DNA from: Cyclobacterium marinum DSM 745
Lineage (GTDB): Bacteria > Bacteroidota > Bacteroidia > Cytophagales > Cyclobacteriaceae
DNA: 64,000 bases
Assembly: GCF_000222485.1 (NCBI RefSeq)
Contig: NC_015914.1
Coordinates: forward strand, 620,001-684,000
Reading direction: 5' to 3'
Below are positions 7,252 through 15,759 of the stretch, one piece after another. Position numbers and translations under genes: made by a program. The notes under the pieces were generated by a model that was not told where the DNA came from, searched no databases, and worked only from the letters and a program-made list of their open reading frames with translations. Within the stretch, counting starts at the first letter, position 1. The number at the start of each line of letters is the position of its first letter.

Positions 7252-9459
7252 ATGAGAATCATAGATTCTAAAATATTCTTTACCTGGGACGAACTTAAAA
7301 CCTATGGTTTTAGCCCTGATTTCCTTAAAACTGCCACAAAGGAATATAGGAAAGGCAATAAGCCATCCTATCACAATATCCCAGACCCACAGGATAACCG
7401 CTTTTGTCTGGTTTCTTACGATGGTATTCCAGAAAAAACCCGCTTAGAAAAGGGAGTTCCTGAAAAAACGGAACTGGTAAAGCAAGGATTAATCAAGGGG
7501 CAATTACAACCAGATACCAAGGCCCTGGCTTTCTTTCTGGACAACCCCCACACCAACCAATGGGCCAAGGATTATCAAATGATAACAGCCTACTTAATGT
7601 ATGCTGCACCGGCCACGGTAAGTTTTGCAAGGGAATTGGGCTTTAGTGGTGTTAATGGCTTCTATCAAACAATTATAGACTTAATGCAGGCTGAAAAGTT
7701 CGAAGCCTGGAATATCTCAAACCTTGACCGGTTTAAGAGAAAATTAAGCCCCTTTAAAAAGGCGTGTAAAAGCAATTTAGAGGCTGATTATAAAAAAGCC
7801 CTTAGCACCCTGATAAGTAAAAAGTACGGACTTAAAAACGCTGCTAAGGTAGTGGCTAAAGACAGCCAGTCTGAAGAAATAAAAGGGGTATTGATCAAAA
7901 TTTATGCTGATCCTCAAAAGTACAGCATAGAAGATGCCCATTTGACCTATATGCACATTGCTAAGCGGAAATTTGAAGAATATACCGCTACAAATGGCCG
8001 TAAAGGGTGGAATGACAAATGTTTTATTACCGCTCAAACAATAGCCAATTTCCTCTATGACCCAGCCATTCAGCAAGTATGGTACCCGAAAAGACACGGA
8101 AACGGCGAATATAAGAACAAATTTGAAAGGGTAACTAAAAGAATTGCAGCAACCTATAGTAATGCCAAATGGGTAATAGATGGCACCCCCCTACACAGGT
8201 ACTTTCAAGATGGTGATTCAGCTTTTAATAGGGTTCATGTGTTCTTTGTCCTGGATGAAAGCACTTGGTGCATTTTAGGTGTAGGTATTTCTCTAATTGG
8301 CGAATCTTCAGGGCAAATACTACAAGCCCTTAGGGCTGCAAGCCATAACGCCGGTATCATGGCAGGTGATGAAAAATTATACATCCCTTATGAAGTGCAA
8401 AGCGATAATAGCAGCGCAAACCATTATGATGCCATCAAAAACGCTTATGAAGTAATAGGTACGGTACATAGGCCTTCAAGGGTAGGGAACTCTAAAGCTA
8501 AAACAGCTGAACCCCTTAATAAACACTTCTTTGCAAGGTGGATGAAGTTTAGGGAAGGATTCACAGGTTCTATGGGCATGTCTACAGACATCAATAACAA
8601 GGTTAATCAGGATAGACTAACCGAAATAGTAAGAAAAAAACAACTACCTGACCTTAAAAACACCCTTGAACAGCTTCAAGAAGATGTTAACAATTGGAAT
8701 AATGACAAATCTTGGAACAATAAAGGCGTAGCTGAAGCAGACAGGAAAAGCCCTCTTGAAAAGTACCGTGAAAGCTTGCTGGCTACCCAGGACAAACAAA
8801 AAACTATTACTGAAGGGCAAAGTATAGAGGCCTTTTACTGGATGCCTACTAAGGCGAAGCAAATCAAGGATGAATCCAAAAAGAGCCGTAAAAGCCAGAC
8901 TATCCATATACCACAGGAATACACTTTCACTAATAAAGGCTTCAAAGTGGAGCGGAAAAGCCCACTGGATGGCAAAAAAATCAATATGGAATTTGACGTT
9001 CCTAATGCCTACTTCAATGAAAGGCATATAGGGCAAAAGTTCAGCCTAAGGATAGAGCCACTAAACTATGATCATGCCTATATATACAGTAATGGCAAAC
9101 CGGTCATGGATCAGGAAGGCAACCGGATCAAAGCAGTAAATAAAGAAATGTTCCATTCTGCCTTGGCAGACCATCAGGAAGGCGAAGCCGAAAAGCTGAA
9201 CAATCATGAAGCCATCAAGAAAGAACAGGTTCAAATAAGTGCAGGAAGGTTTGCAGAATACGACCTATTAGCCAACAAAGCAGGGGTGACCGATGCAGAC
9301 ATGATTAACCCACGCTTATTTGGTCAAAAAGAAGCCACCGACCCTATGAAAATAGCCGCCTCTGAAAGGCTTGTGAATAAGGATAGATTTTCAATTGAAG
9401 AATTGGAAGTGGAGCCAGAACCGAAAAAGAAAAAAGCAATCATTAACCGATTTGAATAA
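7252..9459 (+). CDS. MuA-type DDE transposase
   Basis: A 735-residue transposase that pairs the phage ends and joins them to target DNA. The N-terminal third should bind the end sites. The catalytic RNase-H-like core holds the acidic triad: D in KWVIDGTPLH (~305), D in YEVQSDNSSANH (~384), and E in KTAEPLNKHF (~420). A beta-barrel and a charged C-terminal tail (EVEPEPKKKKAII) follow, the latter a plausible contact for the MuB-like ATPase. Length is close to the 663-aa Mu protein plus a longer N-terminus. It follows the Ner-like gene by 3 bp and precedes the ATPase gene, the canonical Mu order. Confidence 0.92.
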   Translation: MRIIDSKIFFTWDELKTYGFSPDFLKTATKEYRKGNKPSYHNIPDPQDNRFCLVSYDGIPEKTRLEKGVPEKTELVKQGLIKGQLQPDTKALAFFLDNPHTNQWAKDYQMITAYLMYAAPATVSFARELGFSGVNGFYQTIIDLMQAEKFEAWNISNLDRFKRKLSPFKKACKSNLEADYKKALSTLISKKYGLKNAAKVVAKDSQSEEIKGVLIKIYADPQKYSIEDAHLTYMHIAKRKFEEYTATNGRKGWNDKCFITAQTIANFLYDPAIQQVWYPKRHGNGEYKNKFERVTKRIAATYSNAKWVIDGTPLHRYFQDGDSAFNRVHVFFVLDESTWCILGVGISLIGESSGQILQALRAASHNAGIMAGDEKLYIPYEVQSDNSSANHYDAIKNAYEVIGTVHRPSRVGNSKAKTAEPLNKHFFARWMKFREGFTGSMGMSTDINNKVNQDRLTEIVRKKQLPDLKNTLEQLQEDVNNWNNDKSWNNKGVAEADRKSPLEKYRESLLATQDKQKTITEGQSIEAFYWMPTKAKQIKDESKKSRKSQTIHIPQEYTFTNKGFKVERKSPLDGKKINMEFDVPNAYFNERHIGQKFSLRIEPLNYDHAYIYSNGKPVMDQEGNRIKAVNKEMFHSALADHQEGEAEKLNNHEAIKKEQVQISAGRFAEYDLLANKAGVTDADMINPRLFGQKEATDPMKIAASERLVNKDRFSIEELEVEPEPKKKKAIINRFE

Positions 9460-9462
9460 AAT

Positions 9463-9538
9463 CAAGGCTGGGATACCTGCCCTATTGGTCAGACGGGGCA
9501 TAACACGTAACTGCTACTCACATAGGTCACCAGCCTTG
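9463..9538. ncRNA. Possible structured RNA element between transposase and ATPase genes
   Basis: A 9-bp perfect outer stem, CAAGGCTGG (9463-9471) with CCAGCCTTG (9530-9538), encloses a second stem CCTAT/ATAGG and a small TGCCC/GGGCA hairpin. It starts just after the transposase stop and is followed by a T-rich run. It could be a terminator/attenuator or an mRNA-processing structure that sets different levels of the two proteins. No known family was recognised. Confidence 0.35.
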
Positions 9539-9612
9539 TTTTAGATAAATAAAAAAAATGGCCGGAACCCGACAGTACCGACCAAATCATTAAACAATTG
9601 AACCATAAAACT

Positions 9613-10563
9613 ATGAACAACGAACACAAAAAGCAAGTATCACAAGCCATTAACGCTTGGATCGAAGAGGGGAACAACGAAAGGAGCCAAAACCAGCTGT
9701 GTAAAATCAGCAAGGTTAGCCCTGCAATCGTGCAGGCCATCAGAGCAGGTGAAAGCACCTATAAGGCTTCCAAGTCTTCTGAAAAGTCTATACAGATTGT
9801 AGACAGTCACTTTTATAAGTTAGCTGAAGCTGTAGGGCTGAAGTTTGAAAAGGAAATCCATTTCAATAACCAAAACTTCACACAGGTACACAACTTATGC
9901 CGGTATGCACAAGGTAAACACCGCCGGGGCATTATAGACAGCGTGGACAGTGGAGCAGGTAAGACCTACGCCCTTGAAGCATATGCCAAAACCAATAGAA
10001 ATGCCATCTACATCAAGGCTACATCTATGATGAAAGGGCGTGACTTGATCACCAAAATTATGGAGGTGCTGAAGATCACCCCAAGAGGTAGAAGGGCCGT
10101 CACCCATCTTGACCAAATCACCGAAAGATTCATTCAGCCGGGCAATGTAATCATCATAGATGAATTGGAACATTCAAGCCCTGACATGTGGCGGGTCATC
10201 AAGGATATAGAGGATGCCACTTACAATAAAATAGGGCTAATCCTGGCAGGAAAAGGCCTGATAACTGAATTACACACCGCCGCTGTCAGAAATAAGAAGC
10301 TTATGCCCCAAGTGTGGCGAAGGTTCAAGAATAACAAGATAAAGCTGAAAGCCTTAAGCCGTAACAATGTGATTGCTGCCTGTGAAGAACATGGCATTAC
10401 GGATAAACCGGTACAGCGGTTACTATCCAAGCATGTGGAAGATTGGAGCCAGTTAAATGAATACATCAAAGATATTCATGACATGCTCATTAGCCGTGCC
10501 TTGGAAGTAACTGAAGACACGGTAAAACAGCTTTTTGAGCTTGACGAATACAGTAATTTCTAA
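9613..10563 (+). CDS. MuB-type AAA+ target-selection ATPase
   Basis: A 316-residue ATPase that in Mu binds DNA non-specifically, selects the target and activates the transposase. An N-terminal helix-turn-helix-like region (NQLCKISKVSPAIVQAIRAG) precedes the AAA+ domain. Walker A is SVDSGAGKTYA and Walker B is NVIIIDELEHSS. The C-terminal helices end at SNF. The ATG at 9613 is preferred over an in-frame TTG at 9598. It lies downstream of the transposase, as in Mu, separated by a structured 150-bp gap. Confidence 0.88.
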   Translation: MNNEHKKQVSQAINAWIEEGNNERSQNQLCKISKVSPAIVQAIRAGESTYKASKSSEKSIQIVDSHFYKLAEAVGLKFEKEIHFNNQNFTQVHNLCRYAQGKHRRGIIDSVDSGAGKTYALEAYAKTNRNAIYIKATSMMKGRDLITKIMEVLKITPRGRRAVTHLDQITERFIQPGNVIIIDELEHSSPDMWRVIKDIEDATYNKIGLILAGKGLITELHTAAVRNKKLMPQVWRRFKNNKIKLKALSRNNVIAACEEHGITDKPVQRLLSKHVEDWSQLNEYIKDIHDMLISRALEVTEDTVKQLFELDEYSNF

Positions 10564-10582
10564 CCATATAACCAATACAATC

Positions 10583-10681
10583 ATGAAAAATATAAGATTC
10601 AAATTCTTCTTAATAGTTACAGCCCTTGTATGGCTGACACTTGTCACAATGATCATTATAAGCAGTGCTAGCCATGGGTAA
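10583..10681 (+). CDS. Small single-span membrane protein (32 aa)
   Basis: The sequence MKNIRFKFFLIVTALVWLTL continues as a hydrophobic helix and ends ASHG. The basic N-terminus followed by ~22 apolar residues predicts one membrane span, N-in. Its stop overlaps the start of the next gene (ATGGGTAA), which supports real translation. No family recognised. Confidence 0.5.
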   Translation: MKNIRFKFFLIVTALVWLTLVTMIIISSASHG

Positions 10682-11009
10682 GGAAATAACTTGGAGTAAT
10701 AGAGCAGGCTATCTAAAAACGCCTGAACAGGCTGAAATGATGGAAAATCAAGCCTTTGAAAACGGTTATCAATCTGCCCTAAATGATGCTGTGGCAGGAT
10801 GCATGGCAAATAGTGGGGTGTATAACAGCACCCAGGTAATGGAGTTTATAACCATTTACAAGAAAGCCCTTTATACCGCTTTGGCAGAAGCTAAAGGCGT
10901 GTACAGGCTTGGAGAAAGTGAGGTAATTACAGCTAGATTATTTAATAAAATAACCAATGAGGCGGATCAAATATTTGGACAAACTGTCAAGGAAACTAAG
11001 GAAGGTTAA
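10674..11009 (+). CDS. Conserved-type early phage protein, unknown function
   Basis: A 111-residue, mostly helical soluble protein starting MGKEITWSNRAGYLKTPEQA. The ATG at 10674 overlaps the preceding stop, so an upstream alternative start at 10665 is unlikely. The middle (SALNDAVAGCMANSGVYNST) and C-terminus have no motif I recognise. Placed in the early operon directly after the transposition genes, a position that in Mu holds replication and host-takeover factors; its function remains unknown. Confidence 0.6.
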   Translation: MGKEITWSNRAGYLKTPEQAEMMENQAFENGYQSALNDAVAGCMANSGVYNSTQVMEFITIYKKALYTALAEAKGVYRLGESEVITARLFNKITNEADQIFGQTVKETKEG

Positions 11010-11403
11010 CGGCCAGTATGCCAAGCTTGCACAAAGCCCAATTCCTAAACCTATACCGGGGGTAAATCTCCCCTGGTCTAGGAGTAGCCCCACAGACCTT
11101 TTGCAGCTAAAAAGGTACCAGCAGGAAGCACTATTCAGGGAATTCATATTCCTATCCACAGGTCCTTTTGTCTATGACTATTTGAGGCTAAAATCCATCA
11201 AAAACAGGACACTGGAAGACCAAGCTCATTTTGAAAAAGCAACTGAAACGCTGCTTAATATTTATATGGGCAATGTATCGGCTCTGGACTACTTGGAAAA
11301 GGTAATGAATGGCCCTTGGATAGGCTTGGATATAGTGGCTGTTCATCAGGATTTATTATTGGTGCAAAGTCAGGTAATGAAAATGAAAACTGCTTTAGGT
11401 TAA
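10957..11403 (+). CDS. Early phage protein, unknown function
   Basis: A 148-residue protein with a strongly basic N-terminus (MRRIKYLDKLSRKLRKVNGQ), a proline-rich linker (SPIPKPIPGVNLPW) and a helical C-terminal half. The listed ATG overlaps the upstream gene by 53 bp; a TTG at 10975 is an alternative, so the start is uncertain. The basic amphipathic front could bind nucleic acid or membrane, but no family is recognised. Confidence 0.5.
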   Translation: MRRIKYLDKLSRKLRKVNGQYAKLAQSPIPKPIPGVNLPWSRSSPTDLLQLKRYQQEALFREFIFLSTGPFVYDYLRLKSIKNRTLEDQAHFEKATETLLNIYMGNVSALDYLEKVMNGPWIGLDIVAVHQDLLLVQSQVMKMKTALG

Positions 11404-11408
11404 AGGTC

Positions 11409-11885
11409 ATGGATATAGCCAATAGAATAACTGAAATCAAAGCCGAAATACAGGCTATTTATCAGCGTGGGTACAGTTTCTTTCCTATAGAAATTGGCGA
11501 ATTAAATATAGAGTTAAACAACCTTGAAGAACAACAAAAATCCATGAACAAACTAATAAAAAAAACATATGTAAAGGTGACCAAATCAGGTGATTTTAAG
11601 GTGACTGTTTCAAAGCAGGAACTTGAAGAATTAGCGGTAATGATAGATAGTTTCAAATTGGTTCAAGAAAACCCAGTGTACACAGGTTTAAAACCATTCA
11701 TTGAGATATACAATATATCTACTGAAAAGCTAAGAATACGCTTTATGAATCCTATTAGGTACGAAGGGCAAACATTGAAATTCACAAGAATTGAAGCCCT
11801 TGTTTTGAGCCATCAATACTATAGTTATTTCAATGATCCTGCATTATCTAGGGTTATGATGGACTTGCACCAAAAACTTTCTTGA
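11409..11885 (+). CDS. Early phage protein with N-terminal coiled coil, unknown function
   Basis: A 158-residue protein beginning MDIANRITEIKAEIQAIYQR. The ATG at 11409 follows an AAAGG at 11402-11406 and is preferred over an in-frame ATG at 11316 inside the previous gene. The first ~50 residues are heptad-like; the remainder is alpha/beta with EIYNISTEKLRIRFMNPIRY. Four-base overlap-type linkage with the next gene (stop TGA near 11885, next ATG 11888) places it in the same operon. Function unknown. Confidence 0.55.
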   Translation: MDIANRITEIKAEIQAIYQRGYSFFPIEIGELNIELNNLEEQQKSMNKLIKKTYVKVTKSGDFKVTVSKQELEELAVMIDSFKLVQENPVYTGLKPFIEIYNISTEKLRIRFMNPIRYEGQTLKFTRIEALVLSHQYYSYFNDPALSRVMMDLHQKLS

Positions 11886-11887
11886 TC

Positions 11888-12529
11888 ATGGCAAAGGTAC
11901 TTGGAGTAACACAGATTTTAAGCAAGAATTACAAGGTAATGGAAGGCATCCCGGATTGGATAACCAATTCATTTGGCTGCCTTCCAGACCCCTTTCACAT
12001 TCAGATCATAGGCAGGCCAAAAAATGGGAAAACAAGCTTAACAATGAAGCTTGTGAAAGACTTGGCCACGGTACATTCTTGCTTTTATAGCAGCATGGAA
12101 GAAGGAGACAGTAAAACCATACAGGATGCTTTTAGGCGGGTAAATATGGAGGAAGTAACAGGTAAAGTAATGCTTGGAGATGGGTTTTATTTCAATGACC
12201 TGGTTACCTACCTGAAAGGGGCGGGTAAAAGGAAGAAAATCATAGTGATTGATAGCCTTGATTATATGAAACTGACCAAAGCCCAATACATCAGGCTTAC
12301 TGAAACCTTCCCTTCCAAATCATTTATAATTATCTGCTGGGGAGGAAAAAAAGGGCGTGAAATCGTATGTGATGACTATTACGGAAATCAGATAAAACAC
12401 ATGATGGGGGCCATTGTTTGCGTGGAGAATTTCACGGCTGAAACAATAGGCAGGTACGGGCCTACTGAACCTTATGTAATATGGGACAAAGGCGTAAAGA
12501 AATCACCACAAATGACCATGGGATTATGA
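11888..12529 (+). CDS. RecA/KaiC-like P-loop ATPase
   Basis: A 213-residue protein with Walker A IIGRPKNGKTSL (~residues 37-48) and Walker B KKIIVIDSLDYM (~118). The fold pattern is a single RecA-like domain without extra DNA-binding modules. FHIQIIGRPKNGKT and the later FIIICWGGKKGRE match the strand-loop arrangement of DnaB/RadA-type ATPases. This is a second ATPase beside MuB. A role as recombination mediator or replication helper is inferred from position only. The ATG at 11888 is preferred to a TTG at 11882. Confidence 0.6.
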   Translation: MAKVLGVTQILSKNYKVMEGIPDWITNSFGCLPDPFHIQIIGRPKNGKTSLTMKLVKDLATVHSCFYSSMEEGDSKTIQDAFRRVNMEEVTGKVMLGDGFYFNDLVTYLKGAGKRKKIIVIDSLDYMKLTKAQYIRLTETFPSKSFIIICWGGKKGREIVCDDYYGNQIKHMMGAIVCVENFTAETIGRYGPTEPYVIWDKGVKKSPQMTMGL

Positions 12530-12930
12530 ACAGGCAAGAACTAATATCCATCTACACAGGCCTAAGCTGTGAAACGCAATCTATCAGGCAATTTGAACAG
12601 GCTTATGAATGGCTTTCACTACAGCTTAGTAATGACCATGAAGCATTAGAAAGCATTCCCCTTACGGCTAACTTCTGGCAGTGGTGGAATACACAGTATG
12701 AAGCCCTTGACCTGGCATTCTTGGAAAGCATAGAACTTGACAATGAGCGCAAAAAGGTAATGGTAAGCATTCCGGGCAACAGCTACAAAACCACACTAAC
12801 CAATGAAGCTGAACTTAGGGCTGTATGGGAAGATTTTCACCATGTGGCCAATATGGGCGGAGCTAATTATCTGCTCAAAAAAGGAGTATTAAACAGTATT
12901 TACACATCTATAAAACAACTAATCAAATGA
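12526..12930 (+). CDS. Early phage protein, unknown function
   Basis: A 134-residue acidic protein starting MNRQELISIYTGLSCETQSI. The ATG overlaps the ATPase stop (ATGA), so an upstream start at 12481 is rejected. The region FWQWWNTQYEALDLAFLESI is rich in tryptophan; the C-terminus contains GGANYLLKKG. No family recognised. It again overlaps the next gene (TGACACAAG), showing tight operon packing. Confidence 0.55.
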   Translation: MNRQELISIYTGLSCETQSIRQFEQAYEWLSLQLSNDHEALESIPLTANFWQWWNTQYEALDLAFLESIELDNERKKVMVSIPGNSYKTTLTNEAELRAVWEDFHHVANMGGANYLLKKGVLNSIYTSIKQLIK

Positions 12931-13571
12931 CACAAGTAGAAGCATCAGAAATGACCGTGGAAGAGCTTCAGGCCCTTCTAAAAGAAAAGACCGAAAAGCA
13001 ACGCAAGGAGCGGGAAAAGGCCCGCAAGGCTTATGAATCAGGGCGGGACATGGAGATTCAAGACTTAATGTCTGAAGCCAGTTATTTAACAGAGCGTTTG
13101 GAAGCATTCAAAAAGAAATGTCATGAACGAATGGACACACAGGCTGTAAAGCTTGCTGAATATGGTGAATTACGATCTAACAGTAAAGGAGGGTTCACCA
13201 TTAAGCATAGTAAAGGTAATCTTGCAATTACCAGGATTAGAAGCACAAACCCATATTGGGATGAAAGAAGTGCAAAAGCGGTGGAACTTATCAAAGATTT
13301 TTTGTATGACACCGTCAAAAAGCGGGATGTAAAGACCTTTGAAATGCTTATGTCATTTTTGGCAAAGAATAAGAATGGAGACATGGAATATTCTAAGGTT
13401 TTCATCCTAATACAACATGAACAAATGTGGGATGATAAGAGATGGCAAGAAGGAATAAGGCTTTTAAAAGAAAGCTACAGCGTAAACCTTAGGGGTTATG
13501 GCTACGAGTTTAAAAGTCTTGACGAGCAGGGCAAATGGGAGAATCTAAAACTGAACTTCACAGCACTATGA
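12927..13571 (+). CDS. DUF3164 family protein of Mu-like phages
   Basis: A 214-residue protein. The N-terminal half is a charged coiled coil (KEKTEKQRKEREKARKAYES). The C-terminal half carries the family pattern, with ELIKDFLYDTVKKRDVKT, a central KVFILIQHEQMWDDKRW, and a closing YGYEFKSLDEQGKWENLKLN segment. DUF3164 genes are a common marker of Mu-like phages and lie in the early region near the host-nuclease-inhibitor gene; their biochemical role is not established. Starts inside the end of the preceding gene (4-bp overlap). Confidence 0.7.
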   Translation: MTQVEASEMTVEELQALLKEKTEKQRKEREKARKAYESGRDMEIQDLMSEASYLTERLEAFKKKCHERMDTQAVKLAEYGELRSNSKGGFTIKHSKGNLAITRIRSTNPYWDERSAKAVELIKDFLYDTVKKRDVKTFEMLMSFLAKNKNGDMEYSKVFILIQHEQMWDDKRWQEGIRLLKESYSVNLRGYGYEFKSLDEQGKWENLKLNFTAL

Positions 13572-13990
13572 GACTAAAGGAATATAACAAAGCTACAGCC
13601 CTGCAAAGGGCTGTGGCCTCTGAAGCTTCTGTTACGATCAATAGGAAAACAGGTCTTGTAAGTTTTAACCAAGCCAGTATAAAGCAAATTGGTTTGCGTG
13701 ACGGTCAATTAATAAGCTTTTATCAGGATGAAGAAAACCCTATTAAGTGGTATTTCTTTTATTCAGAAAACGGCTTCCGGCTCCGCTTAGCATCAGGCGG
13801 AAACATGCGTTTTGGTTGCAAGCATTTGGCAGGTGATATATTAAAAAGCCTTGAAGTATCAGACAACAAAGTAACCATTCCAATAGCAAACAAGCGAGCC
13901 AAGGAATATCAAGAGGAAATGTATATTCTTGACACCTTTAAGGTGAACCAGAAATTTAAGTCTGAAAATGTAAAACCAAAGCGATTCTAA
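13568..13990 (+). CDS. Early phage protein, unknown function
   Basis: A 140-residue, beta-rich protein starting MRLKEYNKATALQRAVASEA. The ATG overlaps the stop of the DUF3164 gene (ATGA) and is preferred over the upstream in-frame start at 13535. The centre (GLRDGQLISFYQDEENPIKW) suggests a small barrel, somewhat like phage accessory proteins with a swapped-hairpin fold, but this is weak. No assignment made. Confidence 0.55.
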   Translation: MRLKEYNKATALQRAVASEASVTINRKTGLVSFNQASIKQIGLRDGQLISFYQDEENPIKWYFFYSENGFRLRLASGGNMRFGCKHLAGDILKSLEVSDNKVTIPIANKRAKEYQEEMYILDTFKVNQKFKSENVKPKRF

Positions 13991-14001
13991 ACCCCCTTGT
14001 T

Positions 14002-14361
14002 ATGAAATCAGAAAACCTAAAAATTGAAGTATTAGAAGACATGTTTGACGAAGCAAAGGCCGGTAACCTGATCATGGTTACCAGTAACTTGGATGCTGAA
14101 GCAGATAAGAAGCTATTAGAGGGAATGAAACCCGAAACGGTCACTATCAAAGCCCGTGGCACCCGCAAGCATGCGGTTACTTTCAGCGTAAAGGCTGTAG
14201 ACCGTGTGAGGGATGGCTACAAGGTACAGTCCAGAACTGGTAAAACTATAATGACCATGTCCAGGCTAACAGGGCGTGTGCTTATAGGTGATATAGTGGA
14301 CTTGGACAAACAAGAAATTGTCAATAATGAATCAAAAGAAAAATTACCTAAACAAGACTGA
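14002..14361 (+). CDS. Small early phage protein, unknown function
   Basis: A 119-residue charged protein starting MKSENLKIEVLEDMFDEAKA with a beta-rich second half (TVTIKARGTRKHAVTFSVKA, RTGKTIMTMSRLTGRVLIGD). It overlaps the next gene by 35 bp. No domain recognised. Confidence 0.5.
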   Translation: MKSENLKIEVLEDMFDEAKAGNLIMVTSNLDAEADKKLLEGMKPETVTIKARGTRKHAVTFSVKAVDRVRDGYKVQSRTGKTIMTMSRLTGRVLIGDIVDLDKQEIVNNESKEKLPKQD

Positions 14362-14602
14362 AGAAAGCAAGGCAAAGCAGGCAATGAGGCTAAAAATCAT
14401 TGCCATGCTTATGGCTTGGAAGCCTTCCAAGTTTGGCCGGTTTGATCCGGTAAAGAGGGCTTATGTGCCGGTGATGTCCACCATATACGATTGGATCAAC
14501 GAATATGGACATAAAAAGCCACAGTGGCTGAATAAGTACAGTTATGATGACCTGGTAACCCTTGTTTCACAGGTTGGGAAGATAACAAAGGGATCAAATT
14601 AA
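14327..14602 (+). CDS. Small basic early phage protein, possibly gp16/GemA-related
   Basis: A 91-residue basic protein starting MNQKKNYLNKTEESKAKQAM, with a C-terminal helix pair STIYDWINEYGHKKPQWLNK. The end resembles the C-terminal part of Mu regulatory protein gp16 (GemA), in which a WINxYG-like helix occurs, but it is too short for a firm call. It starts within the 3' end of the preceding gene. Confidence 0.45.
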   Translation: MNQKKNYLNKTEESKAKQAMRLKIIAMLMAWKPSKFGRFDPVKRAYVPVMSTIYDWINEYGHKKPQWLNKYSYDDLVTLVSQVGKITKGSN

Positions 14603-14608
14603 CATGGC

Positions 14609-14836
14609 ATGGCCGGGAGAAAGAACATTAAAAGCAGAAATGAAGAGGTGAGGCAGGTATTTAGGCATTTGCGAAAAATCGAACGCCGTGAAAGTTCTTA
14701 TTGCATGGAGGAAATAAGCAAGAATTACCACATTTCACAAGACCGCATTTACCAAATCCTTGCCCAACCTGATGAACCCGGATGCATCGAGAATCCTAGT
14801 TTTTATTATCAAAAAACAATCTTACAAGAGCAATGA
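14609..14836 (+). CDS. Small helix-turn-helix protein, possible middle/late regulator
   Basis: A 75-residue protein with a clear helix-turn-helix (SYCMEEISKNYHISQDRIYQ) in the second half and a basic N-terminus. Mor/C-type activators of Mu are longer and have a dimerisation domain, so homology is not claimed, but a small DNA-binding protein late in the early operon is a reasonable candidate for switching on the late promoters. Confidence 0.5.
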   Translation: MAGRKNIKSRNEEVRQVFRHLRKIERRESSYCMEEISKNYHISQDRIYQILAQPDEPGCIENPSFYYQKTILQEQ

Positions 14837-15270
14837 ATTTAAACTTAGAATACATGGTGAAGATAGGAGACAACCCCGCTACTATCTATTACAGCTTTGA
14901 CGGCAAAACCAAAATGGTAAGAGGGGTAAGGATCACAGGTAACGTGGAACTTCATCAAGTGCGATGGGTATTGTCCAACGCTCCAAGCAGTGAAGGCGAC
15001 CTTATCAAGAACTTTCAAAAGCGAGTAGGCAAAAAGGTGATAATCAAATATGTACCGGTGGACATCACCTTTGCTGACTTTTGGGAAAAGTACGGGAATA
15101 AAATAGGTAAGAAAAAAAGAGCAGAACACCTGTGGGGACTGCTCAATACAGAAGAGCGACAAAAGGCCATAGCCTATTTGGACAGCTACAACTCTTATCT
15201 ACGTCAAAACCCAAACATTACCAAGCTGTACCCTGAAACCTATCTTTCACAGGAACGGTGGAATAATTAG
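14833..15270 (+). CDS. Phage protein with replication-protein-like C-terminal domain
   Basis: A 145-residue protein. The N-terminal half is unrecognised (EYMVKIGDNPATIYYSFDGK). The C-terminal ~70 residues match a module frequent at the end of phage replication/primosome proteins: FADFWEKYGNKIGKKKRAEH, then a helix of LNTEERQKAIAYLDSY type and a closing YPETYLSQERWNN. In those proteins the module is thought to mediate DnaT/DnaC-type contacts. Starts in the overlap with the preceding stop (ATGA). This is the last gene of the tightly packed early block. Confidence 0.5.
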   Translation: MNLNLEYMVKIGDNPATIYYSFDGKTKMVRGVRITGNVELHQVRWVLSNAPSSEGDLIKNFQKRVGKKVIIKYVPVDITFADFWEKYGNKIGKKKRAEHLWGLLNTEERQKAIAYLDSYNSYLRQNPNITKLYPETYLSQERWNN

Positions 15271-15299
15271 GGTGTAACACTAATTATCAATTGTTAATT

Positions 15300-15506
15300 A
15301 TGAAAGAGCAGGAATATATCAAATCAAAAGCCCTAGGAACTATAACGGCTGCTACAAGGGTGTTAAATGACATTGTAACTGAAAACCTAGGAGGGGATAT
15401 AACCCAAAGAGACTTGGCCACCGTGCTAAATCTTATGGATAAATGGAAGGAGCGTTTAAGAGCAGGAACTAAAATTGAAAATGAAAATGAAAAAAACGAT
15501 AAGTAA
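15300..15506 (+). CDS. Small helical phage protein
   Basis: A 68-residue protein starting MKEQEYIKSKALGTITAATR. The ATG at 15300 is directly preceded by a CAATTGTTAATT leader that recurs before other small genes here. Two helices and a lysine/glutamate-rich tail; no family recognised. Confidence 0.5.
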   Translation: MKEQEYIKSKALGTITAATRVLNDIVTENLGGDITQRDLATVLNLMDKWKERLRAGTKIENENEKNDK

Positions 15507-15759
15507 AATAACACATCTATTTCCACATGCAGAAAAGGTGCTGCTTCATATACCTTTCGGGGCTTTAGCTGGGTGTGTAGGGTTGATTTATACCTATGAT
15601 TTAGTGTTTATCATGGTTAATGCTACGTATGTAGGCATTATAAAAGAAGCATGGGATTATGGCCGTAATAAGGTCATTACTATGGAAAATGTTTGGGACT
15701 TGCTGGCTACTATGGCCGGCGGTGTCATTGTTTGTTTAATTGTTAATTATTGGTCATGA
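15487..15759 (+). CDS. Small membrane protein, VanZ/DUF2279-like pattern
   Basis: About 90 residues with two membrane segments (LLHIPFGALAGCVGLIYTY and WDLLATMAGGVIVCLIVNYW). The pattern H...G at the first helix, then KEAWDYGRNKVITMENVWDL, then a glycine in the second helix resembles small membrane domains of the VanZ/DUF2279 type, where H, E and D line the membrane interface. Two in-frame ATGs (15481, 15487) are possible. A holin-like or envelope-associated role is inference. Confidence 0.5.
   Translation: MKKTISKITHLFPHAEKVLLHIPFGALAGCVGLIYTYDLVFIMVNATYVGIIKEAWDYGRNKVITMENVWDLLATMAGGVIVCLIVNYWS

Noticed and set aside
7252..9459. Programmed or broken transposase
   Set aside because: The DDE triad and full length are present in one frame; no sign of inactivation.
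14604..14652. Alternative ATG at 14604 for the small HTH gene
   Set aside because: It opens a different frame that stops after 15 codons; the ATG at 14609 keeps the HTH frame.
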